Origin: Alitta virens
Lineage: Eukaryota > Annelida > Polychaeta > Phyllodocida > Nereididae
Assembly: GCA_932294295.1 (NCBI GenBank)
Contig: OW028577.1
Span: 6,041,501 to 6,105,500, forward strand
Length of the DNA: 64,000 bases
Direction: 5' to 3'
In this document: one piece after another, positions 51,728 through 62,610 of the stretch
Layout of the letters: each line of letters opens with the position of its first letter
Position numbering within the stretch: position 1 is the first letter of the stretch
Position numbers and translations under genes: made by a program
Notes under the pieces: generated by a model
Databases searched by the model: none
Told to the model about the DNA's origin: nothing
Seen by the model: only the letters and a program-made list of their open reading frames with translations

Positions 51728-52034
51728 AATAGTGGATTTTCACGGAAGGTTCTCTGTATTTCCACCAGGTGGCCGACAGAATACTGCAATTCTATTGGCT
51801 GAAAAAGTTCCCAGCCTCGACTCTGATTGGCTGAATTAAAGTGCATCCAGGCAGCAGTATTTTTAGTGCATTTTAATGTATATTTGACATATTATGGTTC
51901 AATTGATGTTATTTCCATGAGAAAGTTAAATAATGGAATTAATTAGATATGATCTACTATGTCTGAAAAGCAAAATTAGTAATTAGAGGAGAAGAAAGAT
52001 ATGTGTCTTGCAGAATTCAGGTGAAAAGACTATT
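51728..52034 (-). mobile_element. Dispersed repeat with AATAGT..TTTTCAC termini, copy 2 (intron 2)
   Basis: Reverse-oriented relative of 27752-27966: AATAGTGGATTTTCACGG at the left, GTGAAAAGACTATT at the right, with GACAGAATACTGCAATTC near the left end. It is about 90 bp longer in the middle. Confidence 0.6.
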
Positions 52035-53600
52035 GCAACACCACCACCACAACTACATGAAGTAAGTGGTCCCTTACTATAGAGAGTAAGTGGGCCCTTT
52101 TATATGTTGAGAAATTGCTCACCTATGTGTTCTTCTGCTGCTGAAACTGCTGCTGAGGCTGCTCACAGACAAGGATGGTTCATTAATTCACTTGGGGTGA
52201 CAGCACTTGTCTCTGATGCTTTATGATGTGGGATTATCAGAAAGATGGAGTGCAGATAATCTGCACTAGGAAAGATCATCATGACAGCCTTATCTGCCAT
52301 CAGACAACTAGTCCGGGTCATTCAGGCCCATGAGTCCCCTATGAGATAGAGCACATATTTTGCACATCACTGCTCAAAAGACTCTTGCGGCTTGGGATTA
52401 ATAAACTTTTTTTCTGCCTCATGATATTTTAGAAAACTAGCTTAACATGGCAACGGAAGTGATCGAATAAATGTCAGGAATTGCCAGATACTACTTATCT
52501 TCCTTTCCTGGAAGAATCATTCAGACAGGGAGGCCGATAAATTAGTTGTAAAATTTAATTTAAAGTCGTTTTAAATCACGGTGTCACATTCAATGTACAG
52601 TACAAAATATATGACCCAAGCCGAAGCTTCTGTACGACATATTAGGAACAGTAATAAACAGTTTCGAAAGTATAAGTATAGAATTAGTCTATAAAACAAG
52701 TCTATTCTACAATATAGTTTATATATAATAATAATAACAGCACACATATAAAGCACTCCATCGTACAATTCAGCACCTTAGAGGAAATAAAGATTGCACA
52801 AATGATAAACCATGCTGCTTGCAAGCAAATAGGCCTATTTTAGTAGTTAAATTATGACTGCTTAGCATACTGATACCATCTATTGACATTATTAACAAAT
52901 TTGTAATGGTCATTGTATGTGATTAATTGCATTGAAAAGAGTTGTTTATGTTGAGAATCCATGTGTCCTTAATTCTGAATCCTAGTGTGGAGGAGCTGAG
53001 TGACCGTGAGTGAGGGGCCATTAGTGTTTTTCTTATTGATTGGACTTGTCAGAATGGAAGCCAAGAGTCTAATGTTTGCAGCACCATCTAGTGGCAAATA
53101 GGGGGAAAACCTTGGGCTACAGATTAAATTTCACACCTGTGAGTCAAACGCGCCACCTTGCTTGACGCCAACATATGTGAGCAGGTGCCCTCCCGCGGCC
53201 CTGGGACTCTTAACTGACTCCAGTGCAAATGCCAGTGCTTTTGTTCCTATTGGTCTTAAACATGGTTGGTTTGGTTGAACATGCAATTACAAATTTGCCG
53301 GACGATCACCTCAGTTGATTGTATTTGGGTCATTCGGCAATTGTATTGTAGAGATTGTTGATTGGCTGTTTGCTGTGACTTATCTTATACAATAGGCAAT
53401 TAAGTATTCAGTTTACCTGGACGATTTGCCTGTTCAAAAATAAGTTGAGAATCACCATTTGCTCTTACATGACAAATTCACAAATAAACGTCATAGATAT
53501 TAATTTACAGACTTCTCAAATGCTATCATTTGCTATAACATTTGATGATGAAGTCTCAAACCGTTTTGTGTGAAAACCTTATAATTCTTCACAATTTCAG

Positions 53601-53737
53601 GTCCAGACTTCTGGGGAATAGTGAACCCTGAGTGGAACATGTGCAGCAAAGGGAAACATCAGTCGCCCATCAACATAGACCCTCGACTCTTACTTTACGA
53701 CCCAAGCCTCAAACATCTCCATGTCGACAAACATCGG
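53601..53737 (+). CDS. CA10: CA10-like coding exon 3: N-terminal part of the CA domain
   Basis: The exon follows the acceptor TTCACAATTTCAG and ends at CATCGG|GTGAGT. It enters in phase 1 and leaves in phase 0, encoding a junction Gly plus 45 residues: GPDFWGIVNPEWNMCSKGKH, then QSPINIDPRLLLYDP and KHLHVDKHR. FWG, W-N-x-C and QSPINI are hallmarks of the CA fold; the Cys (residue 46 of the joined protein) is the first half of the extracellular-CA disulfide. PEWN.CS.GK.QSP is closer to CA10/CA11 than to the catalytic CAs. The open frame continues a little into intron 3, but the similarity stops exactly at the donor. Confidence 0.95.
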
Positions 53738-53980
53738 GTGAGTATATTTATCATTTGCTTCGAAGTAGCTTCAGTTGCCCTCAAATGTGGGTTTGCTCCA
53801 TGCTAAAATTTGGTATATTGATTCTCTACCATAAACTTCCAAATAAGTGCGTGGCTGACAAACAGGGAAGCCCTCATTCGCATTTGCAATTATATGTACA
53901 TGCAATGGCAATTTTGCATTGTATATATATTGCAGGCTTTCAGATGAAGCCAAGATTAATTCTGTCCAGCATTAATGGTC

Positions 53981-54172
53981 TAGGGGCGGGGGCCTAGCTT
54001 AGAGGTAGCGCTCTGGGCTTTCAACCGCTGGGTCCCGGGTTCAATTCCCAGTCAAGCCTAAGTTGGATGGCAGTTTCGTCCTTTCTCTCATTGCCATGGT
54101 CTCTGCCTGTCCTAATTAGCCCATCAGGTGCAGAAATACAGGACATAAAGCCCTGATCACACACACATACTT
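53981..54172 (+). mobile_element. tRNA-derived SINE, family A, copy 6 (intron 3)
   Basis: Full copy with A box TAGCTTAGAGGTAG (one change), B box GGGTTCAATTCC, family body and a (CA)n tail. The 13-bp duplication AGCATTAATGGTC flanks it (53968-53980 and 54173-54185). It lies 243 bp downstream of exon 3. Confidence 0.87.
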
Positions 54173-54753
54173 AGCATTAATGGTCAGTAAATTTCTTAGG
54201 TGGGAATTACTATCAATGTACATTGACCCATTAATGTGCTGTCAGAGCTAGGCACCTAACCTTGTGTGTAGTTACAGACCCCATTTGCACTTTTATTTGT
54301 ATTTAGACTGCCCAAGAACAATTGCATTACGCATTGGATTGCTCAGCACTCAGTGAAAAAAATAGTAGGCAGATCACTACAATGTACACACATTTTTTTT
54401 GCGATGAAAGATCCTTTCTTATGACAGCTGGTTATCTATACAACATGTTGCCAATGATAGCATTATCTAATTGATATAAATAGTACATCATAACAAAGCA
54501 AATGCTCCTGAGGAGTCTTGTCGTTCTTGCGGGGTTTTAATTCAGCTAGAAATACTTCAATTGCCTCACAATCTGTCCTAATTGCAATGTAGTCAGACAC
54601 ATATTAAGCATTTGTAATACAATGGATTATTAAATGTATTTATATTAACCTGATACAAGCAAACTAGATTACCACAGTAGGAAAGATATGAATAGGTGAA
54701 AGTTATCAGATTGTTTACTCTGCAGACATATGCAATTACAAGTTTATACTGAG

Positions 54754-55897
54754 GCGTGACAATGTTTCATGAAACGTTCTGTAGGTAGTAGTCATGACAA
54801 TGTTTCATGAAACGTTCTGTAGGTAGTGGGCGTGACAGTGTTTCATGAAACGTTCTGTAGGTAGTGGTCGTGACAATGTTTCATGAAACGTTCTGTAGGT
54901 AGTGGGCGTGACAATGTTTCATGAAACGTTCTGTAGGTAGTGGTCGTGACAATGTTTCATGAAACGTTCTGTAGGTAGTGGTCGTGACAATGTTTCATGA
55001 AACGTTCTGTAGGTAGTGGTCGTGACAATGTTTCATGAAACGTTCTGTAGGTAGTGGTCGTGACAATGTTTCATGAAATGTTCTGTAGGTAGTGGTCGTG
55101 ACAATGTTTCATGAAATGTTCTGTAAGGTAAGGTAGATAGTGGTCGTGACAATGTTTCATGAAATGTTCTGTAGGTAGTGGTCGTGACAATGTTTCATGA
55201 AACGTTCTGTAGGTAGTGGTCGTGACAATGTTTCATGAAACGTTCTGTAGGTAGTGGTCGTGACAATGTTTCATGAAATGTTCTGTAGGTAGTGGTCGTG
55301 ACAATGTTTCATAAAATGTTCTGTAAGGTAAGGTAGATAGTGGTCGTGACAATGTTTCATGAAATGTTCTGTAAGTAGTGGTCGTGACAATGTTTCATGA
55401 AACGTTCTGTAGGTAGTGGTCGTGACAATGTTTCATGAAACGTTCTGTAGGTAGTGGTCGTGACAATGTTTCATGAAACGTTCTGTAGGTAGTGGTCATG
55501 ACAATGTTTTATGAAACGTTCTGTAGGTAGTGGTCGTGACAATGTTTCATGAAACGTTCTGTAGGTAGTGGTCGTGACAATGTTTCATGAAACGTTCTGT
55601 AGGTAGTGGTCGTGACAATGTTTCATGAAATGTTCTGTAGGTAGTGGTCGTGACAATGTTTCATGAAATGTTCTGTAAGGTAAGGTAGATAGTGGTCGTG
55701 ACAATGTTTCATGAAATGTTCTGTAGGTAGTGGTCGTGACAATGTTTCATGAAAGGTTCTGTAGGTAGTGGTCGTGACAATGTTTCATGAAACGTTCTGT
55801 AGGTAGTGGTCGTGACAATGTTTCATGAAATGTTCTGTAGGTAGTGGTTGTGACAATGTTTCATGAAAAGTCCTGTAACGTAGATGTAGGTAGTGGC
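54754..55897 (+). repeat. 38-bp minisatellite, 29 copies (intron 3)
   Basis: Twenty-nine tandem units of 38 bp; each contains GTGACAATGTTTCATGAAAC and GTTCTGTAGGTAGTGG. Most units carry the 12-bp palindrome GTTTCATGAAAC. Three junctions (near 55124, 55324 and 55674) have a longer variant GTAAGGTAAGGTAGATAG. Most unit-to-unit changes are at the two CpG positions. Confidence 0.95.
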
Positions 55898-55924
55898 ACC
55901 ATTGCAGCCTCTCACTTAAACTGA

Positions 55925-56310
55925 ATACGAACTGCGCCTGCAGACCTGTTCAAACGTGAGTCTTCTCAACCCGTGGGGGAGTCTACACTACATTATACAT
56001 GTAGGGCCTAACCCTGATAGCATTCCAAATCAATTCAATGTCGGCACGATGTCGGTGATGTCAAATCTATGTTGTAACGACGGAGGCCGACATAAAAACG
56101 ACGCTGGCCCGATTTGGAATGCTATCTTGGAAGCACTGTACAGTCAACATGTGTGCCCATAGCCGGCTGTCCATTTACACGAGGGTGGAGTAGAATAAAA
56201 ATGTAATGTACAGAGGATCTGCTTCCATGCCATGGTGGGGGTTTGTACCCAAATCTTGGGGTTAGCAGGCAAGCACCTTGACAATTAGACCACAACATCT
56301 CCAATATAGT
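55925..56310 (-). mobile_element. tRNA-derived repeat, family C, interrupted by a MITE (intron 3)
   Basis: GACCTGTTCAAACGTGAG, AAGCACTGTACAGTCAAC, TTACACGAGGGTGGAGTA and the minus-strand head GTGGTCTAATTGTCAAGGTG parallel the repeat at 58262-58530. A family-2 MITE (56012-56130) splits it. Confidence 0.55.
56012..56130. mobile_element. MITE, family 2, copy 3 (inside a family C repeat)
   Basis: TGATAGCATTCCAAATC at the left and GATTTGGAATGCTATCTTGG at the right are the family-2 termini, with the GTCGGCACGATG core. The ends are slightly decayed and the flanking TA is not clear. Confidence 0.7.
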
Positions 56311-57241
56311 CAGGGGATTTCATTCTTATATATTTTCATAACTAATCAAATACCAGGCTTCTCCAGCTAGCTCCAAATGGCAGGACACGCTTAATTGCAT
56401 AAGACAGTTCTAGAAATTTTAGCAGAACAAACAAACTGAAAGCAGCATCGGACTCCTGCATGTCTGCAAGCACACTGGAGGGCTTTTTTGCACTTATCAA
56501 CAAGTCCGCCTGTTCCGCCCAATCAGCAAAACTGCACGGCGACATGTGGTCTCATGAACGGAGCTTCTGTTCCGCAATGATAAAGAGTTCTGTATTTACG
56601 ATTGAAGTTTAGTTCAGCTGAAAGTAATACTTTATGAAGTGCAGTTTGTTTTATCGCTTTGATTATCCAATTGTTGCGGCGTTTGATTATTTAACGAACA
56701 ATTCAAAAGTTGTTCGCCAAATTAAAAGCCACTGCCAACCAAAATGCATGAAGTTTGCGATGCAACTTTTGCTTTCGAATCTGTTTCAATGGGCAAATCA
56801 AAATGGCCGCGAATGTGGAAACAGTAAATTTATTTTGCGACAATTGGACTTGTGAGGTGGTCTTGATAGTAAGATTAATAAGTCAAAATTAAGTATCTGC
56901 AGATTCTACAGAGGCCTTTAGGGAATTTAGATGGTCTAAATCTGCCTTTTGGTGCTCCGTACAATTAGGGTTACCTGGCAGGTACAATGTCAAAGTCAAG
57001 AAAATGGTCTCATTTCAGAAACACATGTGAAGATAATAAGTAACCAATGGACTTCCATATAATTGTTGTTCCATATACGTTTTTATTTTATCTTTCTCTA
57101 AGCAGCTAAGTCACACAAGGAATTAAGGGATGTCTAAACGTTGATAATTATCATTTTGTAATTCTGACATATATTTTTTGCCTTATTTAGGCATATGAGC
57201 ATTTTAAGCTGCACATTACAGCCCGGTTGTAAGGCCTACGA

Positions 57242-57339
57242 CCAAGATAGCATTCCAAATCGTTTCGACGTCGGCGCGATGTTGGCGATGTGAAAACGAT
57301 GCGGAAACGACGCTGGCACGATTTGGAATGCTATTTGGG
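57242..57339. mobile_element. MITE, family 2, copy 4 (intron 3)
   Basis: CCAAGATAGCATTCCAAATCG and CGATTTGGAATGCTATTTGG are inverted; the core (TTTCGACGTCGGCGCGATG) matches the other copies. It lies about 160 bp before exon 4. Confidence 0.75.
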
Positions 57340-57500
57340 AAACTGTGAAGGCCAATTCACCTTTATGGCCTGCCATTTCTGGAACCTGTGTAATCCTACC
57401 ATTGTATTTTACCTTTCTATTGAGACCATCTCGCTATTAAAAACATTATAATTGTGCATCAAAATAGCTGTCCCTCTGTACTGTCCTATCCTCCTTTCAG

Positions 57501-57692
57501 GTGAGTGGGACTTTGGTGAACACTGGCCACGACGTGAAGATAATACTGGATGACATTAGTTCACACATCGTGAACATCTCAGGCGGTCCCTTGACATATC
57601 GTTACAGAGTCTGCCAAGTCATTTTTCACTTCGGGAGCATCGACAGTATGGGATCGGAGCACACCATCAATGGCCAGTCCTTCCCAGCGGAG
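57501..57692 (+). CDS. CA10: CA10-like coding exon 4: central CA domain with zinc-site segment
   Basis: Acceptor CCTCCTTTCAG and donor GCGGAG|GTATAT bound 64 phase-0 codons. The exon starts VSGTLVNTGHDVKIILDD, contains the sequon-bearing VNISGGPLTYRYR, and then VCQVIFHFGSIDSMGSEH followed by TINGQSFPAE. In CA II numbering the HxH ligand pair 94/96 aligns with I118 and H120 of the joined protein, so the first ligand is lost and the second kept. E106 (here E130 in GSEH) and E117 (E141, last codon) are kept. Vertebrate CA10/CA11 carry Arg at position 94, so Ile is unusual. An additional Cys (115) just before the strand is not a standard CA feature that I recognise. Confidence 0.95.
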
Positions 57693-58014
57693 GTATATGC
57701 TAAAGATTTCCCAGTAATGGATCTACTTTTCCCATGTAATGTTTATGAGATTGTGCGCTGCCTCTGGTTACTCAGGGAGTCGCTCTAGGCCCCGGGGATG
57801 TCCTGTCCACTGGAATGAACTCAACTAAGACTTGATACCCGAACATTTACTTATACCATGACTTGAACTTTTCAACTCACTGGACCACATCCCTGACTTA
57901 TTGTAATGGACCCAAGAACTTAGTTTTGTGAGGATTTTAAAGGAGAAGTGTCATATCTGACAAAATTTAATACAAAGTTTTTAACCGTGTTACTTAATAC
58001 ATGTTTAATTTCAG

Positions 58015-58110
58015 ATTCACATAGTCGGATACAACACAGATTTATATGGTAATCTTACCCAGGCTACCTACTCGCCTTATGGATTGGCTTATATAGGATT
58101 ACTTGTTCAG
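58015..58110 (+). CDS. CA10: CA10-like coding exon 5: third zinc-ligand strand
   Basis: The exon has acceptor TTTAATTTCAG and donor GTTCAG|GTAATT and holds 32 phase-0 codons. It begins IHIVGYNTDLYGNLTQATYS and ends PYGLAYIGLLVQ. The opening aligns with ELHLVHWN of catalytic CAs: the His at joined-protein position 143 sits at ligand position 119, which is Gln in vertebrate CA10/CA11. The sequon N154-L-T matches the NVT site of vertebrate CA10. SPYGLAYIGLLVQ corresponds to the SPNGLVVVSIFIK core strand of the family. Intron 4 upstream is only 322 bp, by far the shortest in the gene. Confidence 0.93.
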
Positions 58111-58261
58111 GTAATTTATGTCTATTTCTGCTGAATATATGACTTTATAAATAACATTTGCAATGAAAGAGACCTAAAAATTTCCATATATATGCCATGT
58201 TTAACTAATAAATTAACCTGTTAATTGTGAGGTGATTTTGATAATGAGGTACTTAAAGATG

Positions 58262-58530
58262 GGCATGTAAACCCCTGGCAGGCCTGTTCAAGCATGATCC
58301 TTTCTCAACTCCCTGGGCAGTATACACCCAGCATGCAACCATCATGCTTCTTGGGTCAAGCACTATGGTTACAATCACCGTCACTGCCTGTAGCCAATTA
58401 CCCATTTGCACCTGGGTAAAGTGAAGCTCTTGTAAAGTATAAGTTCTTCCATGTCGTGGCTGGGCTTGAACTCACGACCTTGTTAAAAGGAGTCCAACAC
58501 TTTATTCACTGGACCACGTCTCCCAAGTGA
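58262..58530 (-). mobile_element. tRNA-derived repeat, family C (intron 5)
   Basis: Read on the minus strand, the right end gives GTGGTCCAGTGAATAAAGTG and GGTCGTGAGTTCAAGCCC, i.e. A- and B-box-like motifs, followed by a body shared with the repeat at 55925-56310. Limits are approximate and I find no clear target duplication. Confidence 0.6.
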
Positions 58531-59770
58531 ATTCTTACCATCGTATTAGACCTTTCTATTAAAACCACCTCGCCCATCTTCAGCATTTTGCTGTGTAACA
58601 TAGTGCATGTGTGTGCATGTTATCTATGTGTAATATTTGCTTATTTGATCTGTAATGTTTACGTCACAAGGTACAATGTAACTGTATCTTCAGCATGCTA
58701 TGCTGCTGGCTTGGTTCCTCTCAAGCGGAATTAACAAGGGGCTTACTCTGCAGTATACTGTCAGAGATTGTTCCCAAGAGAAAAGGATTCCAGAGTAGAG
58801 CAATTCCCTTTGCTCTATTTAAATTCACTACCTCTTTGAGTACAGTTGTTTTTTGTCTCTAGCAGCACAGATGTGCTTGATTCTGAGATGCTCCTAGCCT
58901 GTCAATTAATTGCTGCTCCTTGCTAGCCCCTCCCCTTGCTCCAGTGTTTTGCATATTTACACAAGATCGCTTTCCTGGCTAACCATATTATCTGGCTGCC
59001 ATTCATCGTGCTGACTTCTGCTGTGGCTCAAATCCTGCTTACAATTCTTGGGGAATCTTGGCTGGTAATTGAAGACCATGGTGCTGTTTATAAAGATAAT
59101 TAAATCAGGAATAACCATTGATCAAGAACGAGTGGGCTAACCGTGCCCAGAATTCTTGATCAGATTTGAAGGACTTGCACAAGAATGTGGAACTCGATCA
59201 CAAATTCCTGCCTCGCCTTTTTCACCTCTTTCCATTTCCTTGTCCTTAAGTTTCAATGGGCCTCGAGTTTATCCTTGCATTGTTTCCTTTGGAGGTCGCC
59301 TAATTACTGCCAAATGTTTGTTACGCAACAAGGACAGTTAGGTATCTATAGGAAGTTAGCTGTGATCAAATTACATGCAGAGTTCTTTAAGAATCTTTCT
59401 CATTTCGCCTACAATCAAGTAGACGTTTTAGATAACAGAGCTGAAGATTTTGATGTTGGCGAATTTGATGCTTAACCAGCATTGGTTATTTTGCAATGAC
59501 ATTTCTGTTTAACATCAAATTCGTATTTTATTTCATATTTTTCATTAATTAAATACTTGATTTACAGCGGGCAAATATAAGATCTGTGGGATCAGCTGAT
59601 ATTAGTTGATGTCATTAGTAATAATGTAACCTAAGAAATCCAAGCAAAAAAATATAAAGTGTATATATCCTTGAGATTAATATTTTTCAGCCTTTACGTT
59701 TTTTTCCAGTTTATTAACCTAATCTTATAACTCTGGATGCACTCATGTTATGCCTTATGTAGTATCGTAA

Positions 59771-59795
59771 TACTACTGCTGCTGTTGCTGCTGCG

Positions 59796-59826
<31 letters not shown>

Positions 59827-59839
59827 TTGCTGCTGCTGG
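59771..59839 (+). repeat. CTG/TTG trinucleotide repeat (intron 5)
   Basis: Imperfect run of CTG with TTG, CGG and ATG interruptions over about 69 bp. A smaller CAG run is at 13347-13378. Confidence 0.93.
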
Positions 59840-60967
59840 AATGGTGGTATCAATGGGGCTGTTAGTAGTTGCTTCATCTGAACAGGATGGAGTGGGCTGC
59901 TGGCCTATTTGACAGATGCTCAGCCAGGGACCGCATCATCTCATGCAGCCAGGGTCCTAAGAGACCAGGCAAAGAACAGAAAAGATTTATAGTTGATAGA
60001 TATGATTGTAATTTGCATCGTAGGTACCATCAGAATTCTGATGTATGGCTGCTCAGAGACAAACCTATCCTTATATGATTCTTTATCTTCTCGCTGCTGG
60101 CAGGGCACCTGGGCAACTAATGGTAATCCTATGGAGTCAGTCACTGAGGCATTAGTGTGATGTTAATAACATGATTAATACTTGTCATTGCATGGGTTAA
60201 ATGTTATCTATTATGGCATTAACTCATCATGGATGTCATCTGTGTTTAATGTTGAATTTGTCAAATGTCACAACTATTTTTCATGCATAATCATTCATTA
60301 GGTATTTTTTACCCAAGCATGACATTCACGTGAACAATTAAAGAACCAGAAAAGGGCTATTTTTATTCTCTCTTTTTTAGTGTCCTGCAGCTACATCGGA
60401 GAATCCCTTCTGTTTCCATGTAGCATTGAACTGATGAATATTGGTTGCAGTTAGTGCATCTGTAGTATGTGAACCAAGAGAAGTTCTTATTTCTGTAATT
60501 TTTTCTTAGCCTTGGTTGCAGTTTTTAGTTGGTGTGATGCTAATTGCATTTTCTTAAGGACCAGAACAAAGGCAAAATGGAATTTCAGAGCACGGAAACC
60601 TAAGAAACACAAAGGTAGTCGACTCTTGACCACAAAATGACCAAAATGACCAAAGCTAGCAGACAGGAACCGAAGCAAAGGTTGCACGGCCTGTCTAATG
60701 AAGCATAGTGGAACGCAATTACAGCCACCGAATTGAATAGGAACCTCAGCAAATGGTTTGGAAGACGATAGGACGAATCGAAAGGGGTAAAAGGAGGGAA
60801 CACTCGTGCAATTGATTGCCTGGCAACCTATTTTAGGCCTTTAGAGCAAAAGAAAATACATTGTGGGTTTGCCTGTGAGAATACAAAATGTGACATAAAC
60901 TGCATGCATCAACTCATTGATGATCCGTAGTTCGTGAATTGCATAAGCCTGATATTTTCTGTTGCAG

Positions 60968-61034
60968 GTTGGGGATAAAGCCAATATGGAATTTGAAATT
61001 TTAACCCATGATCTGAAACAGATAAGATATAAAG
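60968..61034 (+). CDS. CA10: CA10-like coding exon 6
   Basis: A 67-nt exon between TTCTGTTGCAG and TATAAAG|GTAGGT. It enters in phase 0, encodes VGDKANMEFEILTHDLKQIR then YK, and leaves in phase 1. It aligns with the [24 protein letters not shown] segment of vertebrate CA10: the start VxD and the I-x-Y-K end are shared, the middle is divergent. In CAs this is the surface helix region between the zinc strand and the C-terminal lobe. The exon is short and less conserved than its neighbours, but both splice sites and both phases fit exons 5 and 7. Confidence 0.85.
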
Positions 61035-62473
61035 GTAGGTGAAGCTTTTTCTTAATTCCTAAAACATTGAAGTCTAATGGATGCATTACAACAGAGTTGT
61101 CATGCATGCATGGTCCTCCCCTTGATTGCATGCATAACAGAATTCATTGATTTGAACATAGTGCAATACTGTTGAGGGAATTTTTAAAAGGTAACTTCAA
61201 TATAAAATTCATTTGCATGTGTCTTTGAACAGAGTTAGAGCACCTTCCAATTTAATAATTCATACGGTGTAGCGAAACATTTCATGGATGACTGAAAACT
61301 ATCGGTTCAGATTCTAAATGCTGCAGTTTGATTTTCCTCTTGATGCTGTCAGAATTTTAATTGGACCAAGACTGAAAGGCTTGAGAGAAGCATTAATGAA
61401 AGCAAAAACGTCGATGTGGTTTGATTTATTCATTTATGTGCAATGAAATTTCATTCGCTGTGCCATAGAAAAATACACCATACACTGGGAAATATTTCAT
61501 GATCCAGGAATAGATTAAGGAGATTATGAAACATAAATGTTTATTTTAATAAATCTAATTTGGGAATAACTTTACAATGTCTCGTGTATTATGTAATTGC
61601 ATTGTGGCTTAACCCACTAAGTATTTAAAATAAACAAGCAAAGTCATGGATATAAAAATAAGTGAAATTGCTAGTAATTTGATAATGATCGTCATAATAT
61701 TTCATCCCAGATATAAGACATGTATGTAATATCAAATATGTATAAATATGTTGTAAGATGAGTTTATGTTTTACTTAATTTTGAAATGGATTTGATTCAA
61801 TAGGATTTTACTGTGAATACTTAATATGGCAAATACAACATTTACTTGAACTATTACTTCCACACCATTGCTTGTGATGCCTGATTTCATGCAAAAAAAG
61901 AACCGGTCTCAGAACAAGGCTGCTCAGCTGAAACGTATGCAGGGTAATGATTGAAGTGCATTATTCATTCCTCTTACAACTCATCTTTGGGATATTAACA
62001 TCAAGGGGAGCAAGGCAAGATGGCATGAGAGGAATAAGCCTATAATCAAAATGGCATTTAAAGTGCCTATCGATCCGCAGACGTGCACAGCATGCCATGA
62101 CTGAGACGTCTACATTGATCTTGACAAAGTTTTCGATGATTCTCTTTCTATTCTATCTGTGCATTTGAATTCAGACCCACCCAAGCAGATGTGAACGGTA
62201 TATCAAATGCAATTGCATGCGGTGTTGATTCCCCACAAGATGCCACTGGAAACTGTTTTTTGTTTGATTTATTCAATCTTGATGCTCCAAGCAAGGCAAG
62301 CATCCGAGCATGATCATGACTAAAATGCTTGTATGTTGTTCAAATAAAAAACACAGCAAGTGGCACACTCAGATGTGCAACGACATACAACATGAGCCAA
62401 GCTGTATCAAACGGGAAACAAGGACAGTAAACAAAAAAATGTGTAGCATGTTTTAGTTTGCAGGCCATACATA

Positions 62474-62610
62474 CATGGCCAATTGTGCCACATTTGGATA
62501 AATGCATGGAAAACGCATGGTTTTTGTCTCATTATAATTAGCTATAAACCATGCATTTTCCATGCGTTTTATCCTTCTCATGGAAAACGCACATGGCTCA
62601 TTTGGCCATG
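62474..62610. mobile_element. Palindromic MITE, family 3, copy 2 (intron 6)
   Basis: A 137-bp relative of the 50480 element with ends CATGGCCAATTGTGCCAC and GCTCATTTGGCCATG, flanked by TA. One GCGTTTTCCATGCG motif near the left end is absent. The centre CTCATTATAATTAGCTA is shared. Confidence 0.78.

Larger units (their letters stand above)
34421..53600 (+). other. Intron 2 of the CA10-like gene
   Basis: This 19,180-bp phase-1 intron is the largest of the gene. It holds two Tc1/mariner-like MITEs, five SINE or tRNA-like copies, a ~255-bp repeated block, the 82-bp tandem array, TA microsatellites, two duplicated 98-bp MITEs and one palindromic MITE. Stretches I inspected and found nothing recognisable in include 34421-35300, 35575-36660, 37346-38280, 39203-40030, 40315-41518, 41847-43060, 43250-47540, 47615-48830, 49826-50477, 50633-51727 and 52035-53600. 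Several open frames there are short and resemble no family I know. Confidence 0.6.
53738..57500 (+). other. Intron 3 of the CA10-like gene
   Basis: This 3,763-bp phase-0 intron is mostly repeats: a SINE (53981-54172), the 38-bp minisatellite (54754-55897), a tRNA-derived repeat interrupted by a MITE (55925-56310) and a further MITE (57242-57339). In 54186-54753 and 56311-57241 I see nothing recognisable. Confidence 0.6.
57693..60967 (+). other. Introns 4 and 5 of the CA10-like gene
   Basis: Intron 4 is 57693-58014 (322 bp) and intron 5 is 58111-60967 (2,857 bp); both are phase 0 and are separated by exon 5. Intron 5 contains a minus-strand tRNA-derived repeat (58262-58530) and a CTG/TTG microsatellite (59771-59839). 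Nothing else recognisable is seen. Confidence 0.6.

Noticed and set aside
54754..55897. CRISPR-like array
   Set aside because: Units are contiguous with no unique spacers, there are no cas genes, and it sits in an animal intron.
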